A stretch of DNA of 64,000 bases, from positions 1 to 64,000 of the forward strand of contig JALONP010000015.1 in the NCBI GenBank assembly GCA_025454875.1, written 5' to 3'. The notes under the pieces were generated by a model. It was not told the origin of the DNA. It was given only the letters and a program-made list of their open reading frames with translations, and did not search any database. The translations under genes were made by a program, and so were the position numbers. Origin of the DNA: Bacteroidia bacterium. Lineage in GTDB: Bacteria; Bacteroidota; Bacteroidia; UKL13-3. Each line of letters opens with the position of its first letter. Position 1 is the first letter of the stretch. Shown piece after piece: positions 63,676 to 64,000 of this stretch.

Positions 63676-64000
63676 GTGCTCAAACACATCCCCAACGCGC
63701 TTACTTCTTTTAATCTGGTATGTGGCTGTATGTCTATACTTTCATCTTTATCTGGCAATGCAGAGTTCGCTGCAGCTTGGATAGGTGCAGCGGCTATACT
63801 TGATTTTTTAGATGGCTTCATAGCAAGGGCGTTAAAGGCTTACAGTGAAATTGGGAAGCAGCTCGACTCACTTGCAGACGTTGTGAGCTTTGGGGTAGCA
63901 CCAGGCTTTATTTTTTACCAGTTAGGTGCGGCATCTGCACAATCATATTGGATAACGGTGATTGCTTTTTTTATCCCTGTTTTTTCGGCAATTAGATTGG
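63676..64000 (+). CDS. pssA: CDP-diacylglycerol--serine O-phosphatidyltransferase (partial, runs off the window)
   Basis: The first 108 codons of a CDP-alcohol phosphatidyltransferase, open to the window edge. The family signature D-G-x2-A-R-x8-G-x3-D-x3-D is complete: DGFIARALKAYSEIGKQLDSLAD is present at about residues 44-66. Hydrophobic helices lie on both sides. The pattern ADVVSFGVAPGF after it is characteristic of phosphatidylserine synthase (PssA) rather than phosphatidylglycerophosphate synthase. It catalyses the first step to phosphatidylethanolamine. The start is taken as GTG at 63676 (VLKHIPNALTSFNL), since family members begin with this segment. The 3' part is missing only because of the window end. 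Confidence 0.88.
   Translation, partial: MLKHIPNALTSFNLVCGCMSILSSLSGNAEFAAAWIGAAAILDFLDGFIARALKAYSEIGKQLDSLADVVSFGVAPGFIFYQLGAASAQSYWITVIAFFIPVFSAIRL

Noticed and set aside
1-64000. tRNA, rRNA, prophage, insertion sequence or restriction system
   Set aside because: No tRNA-like cloverleaf, rRNA stretch, transposase, integrase, phage structural gene or methylase was recognised. Composition and gene types are uniform and chromosomal.

Overview
This is an AT-rich chromosomal segment of a free-living Bacteroidota bacterium, probably from the Chitinophagales/Sphingobacteriales/Flavobacteriales side of the phylum. Four lines of evidence support this. (1) Several large secreted proteins end in type IX secretion (T9SS) type A sorting domains. 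(2) It carries the phylum-typical block CBS protein - NAD kinase - PorG-like proteins - uppS - bamA - ompH - ompH. (3) Promoters match the Bacteroidota form TTG/TTTG-N19..23-TAnnTTTG, and Shine-Dalgarno sites are largely absent. (4) It has a fused alpha/beta E1 dehydrogenase, a group II GGGP synthase and SusC-like TonB receptors. I see no prophage, IS element, CRISPR array, tRNA or rRNA. There is no gene-free stretch over 300 bases.

Layout. 1-6.9 kb: a terminator and a 2203-residue repetitive T9SS surface protein. 7.0-11.4 kb: GGGP synthase, and divergently a B12-dependent ribonucleotide reductase (nrdJ) whose promoter has a cluster of DnaA-box-like 9-mers just upstream. 11.5-16.9 kb (minus strand): outer-membrane barrel, long-chain acyl-CoA ligase, peptide deformylase, ruvX, thiL and a DUF4293-type membrane protein. 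17.0-23.1 kb (plus strand): thiolase, truA, ABC exporter, TPR protein, sucD. 23.1-24.8 kb (minus strand): secreted protein and a cystathionine gamma-synthase/lyase. 24.9-27.5 kb: TerB-like protein, prmA, kbl. 27.5-34.6 kb: a TonB-dependent receptor and a 1299-residue T9SS protein. Each of these two is preceded by an array of 11-bp-phased TTAAC-type direct repeats ending exactly 4 nt before the -7 element. 34.7-39.9 kb (minus strand): FAD oxidoreductase, a second TonB-type barrel and a porin. 40-42.6 kb: rpsO-pnp. 42.6-45.6 kb: pabA/trpG-like amidotransferase, alpha/beta hydrolase, CBS protein, nadK. 45.6-52.7 kb: three tandem PorG-like barrels, uppS, bamA and two ompH/skp genes. 52.8-59.3 kb: fused 2-oxoacid dehydrogenase E1, universal stress protein, cation/proton antiporter, a CxxCH-bearing T9SS protein and a photolyase. 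59.3-63.6 kb (minus strand): subtilisin-like T9SS protease and a small secreted protein. The window ends inside a phosphatidylserine-synthase-type gene (pssA), which runs off the edge.

How the genes work together. Much of the window concerns the cell envelope: outer-membrane assembly (bamA, ompH), T9SS accessory-type barrels (PorG-like), T9SS cargo, TonB uptake and lipid synthesis (uppS, GGGP synthase, pssA, acyl-CoA ligase). The rest is housekeeping.

The most notable signal is the pair of matched 11-bp direct-repeat arrays at 27559-27635 and 30613-30678. Their period, core and placement resemble PhoB/PhoP boxes. I infer that the receptor and the giant secreted protein are co-induced by a PhoB/OmpR-family regulator, possibly under phosphate limitation, as an uncharacterised uptake system.
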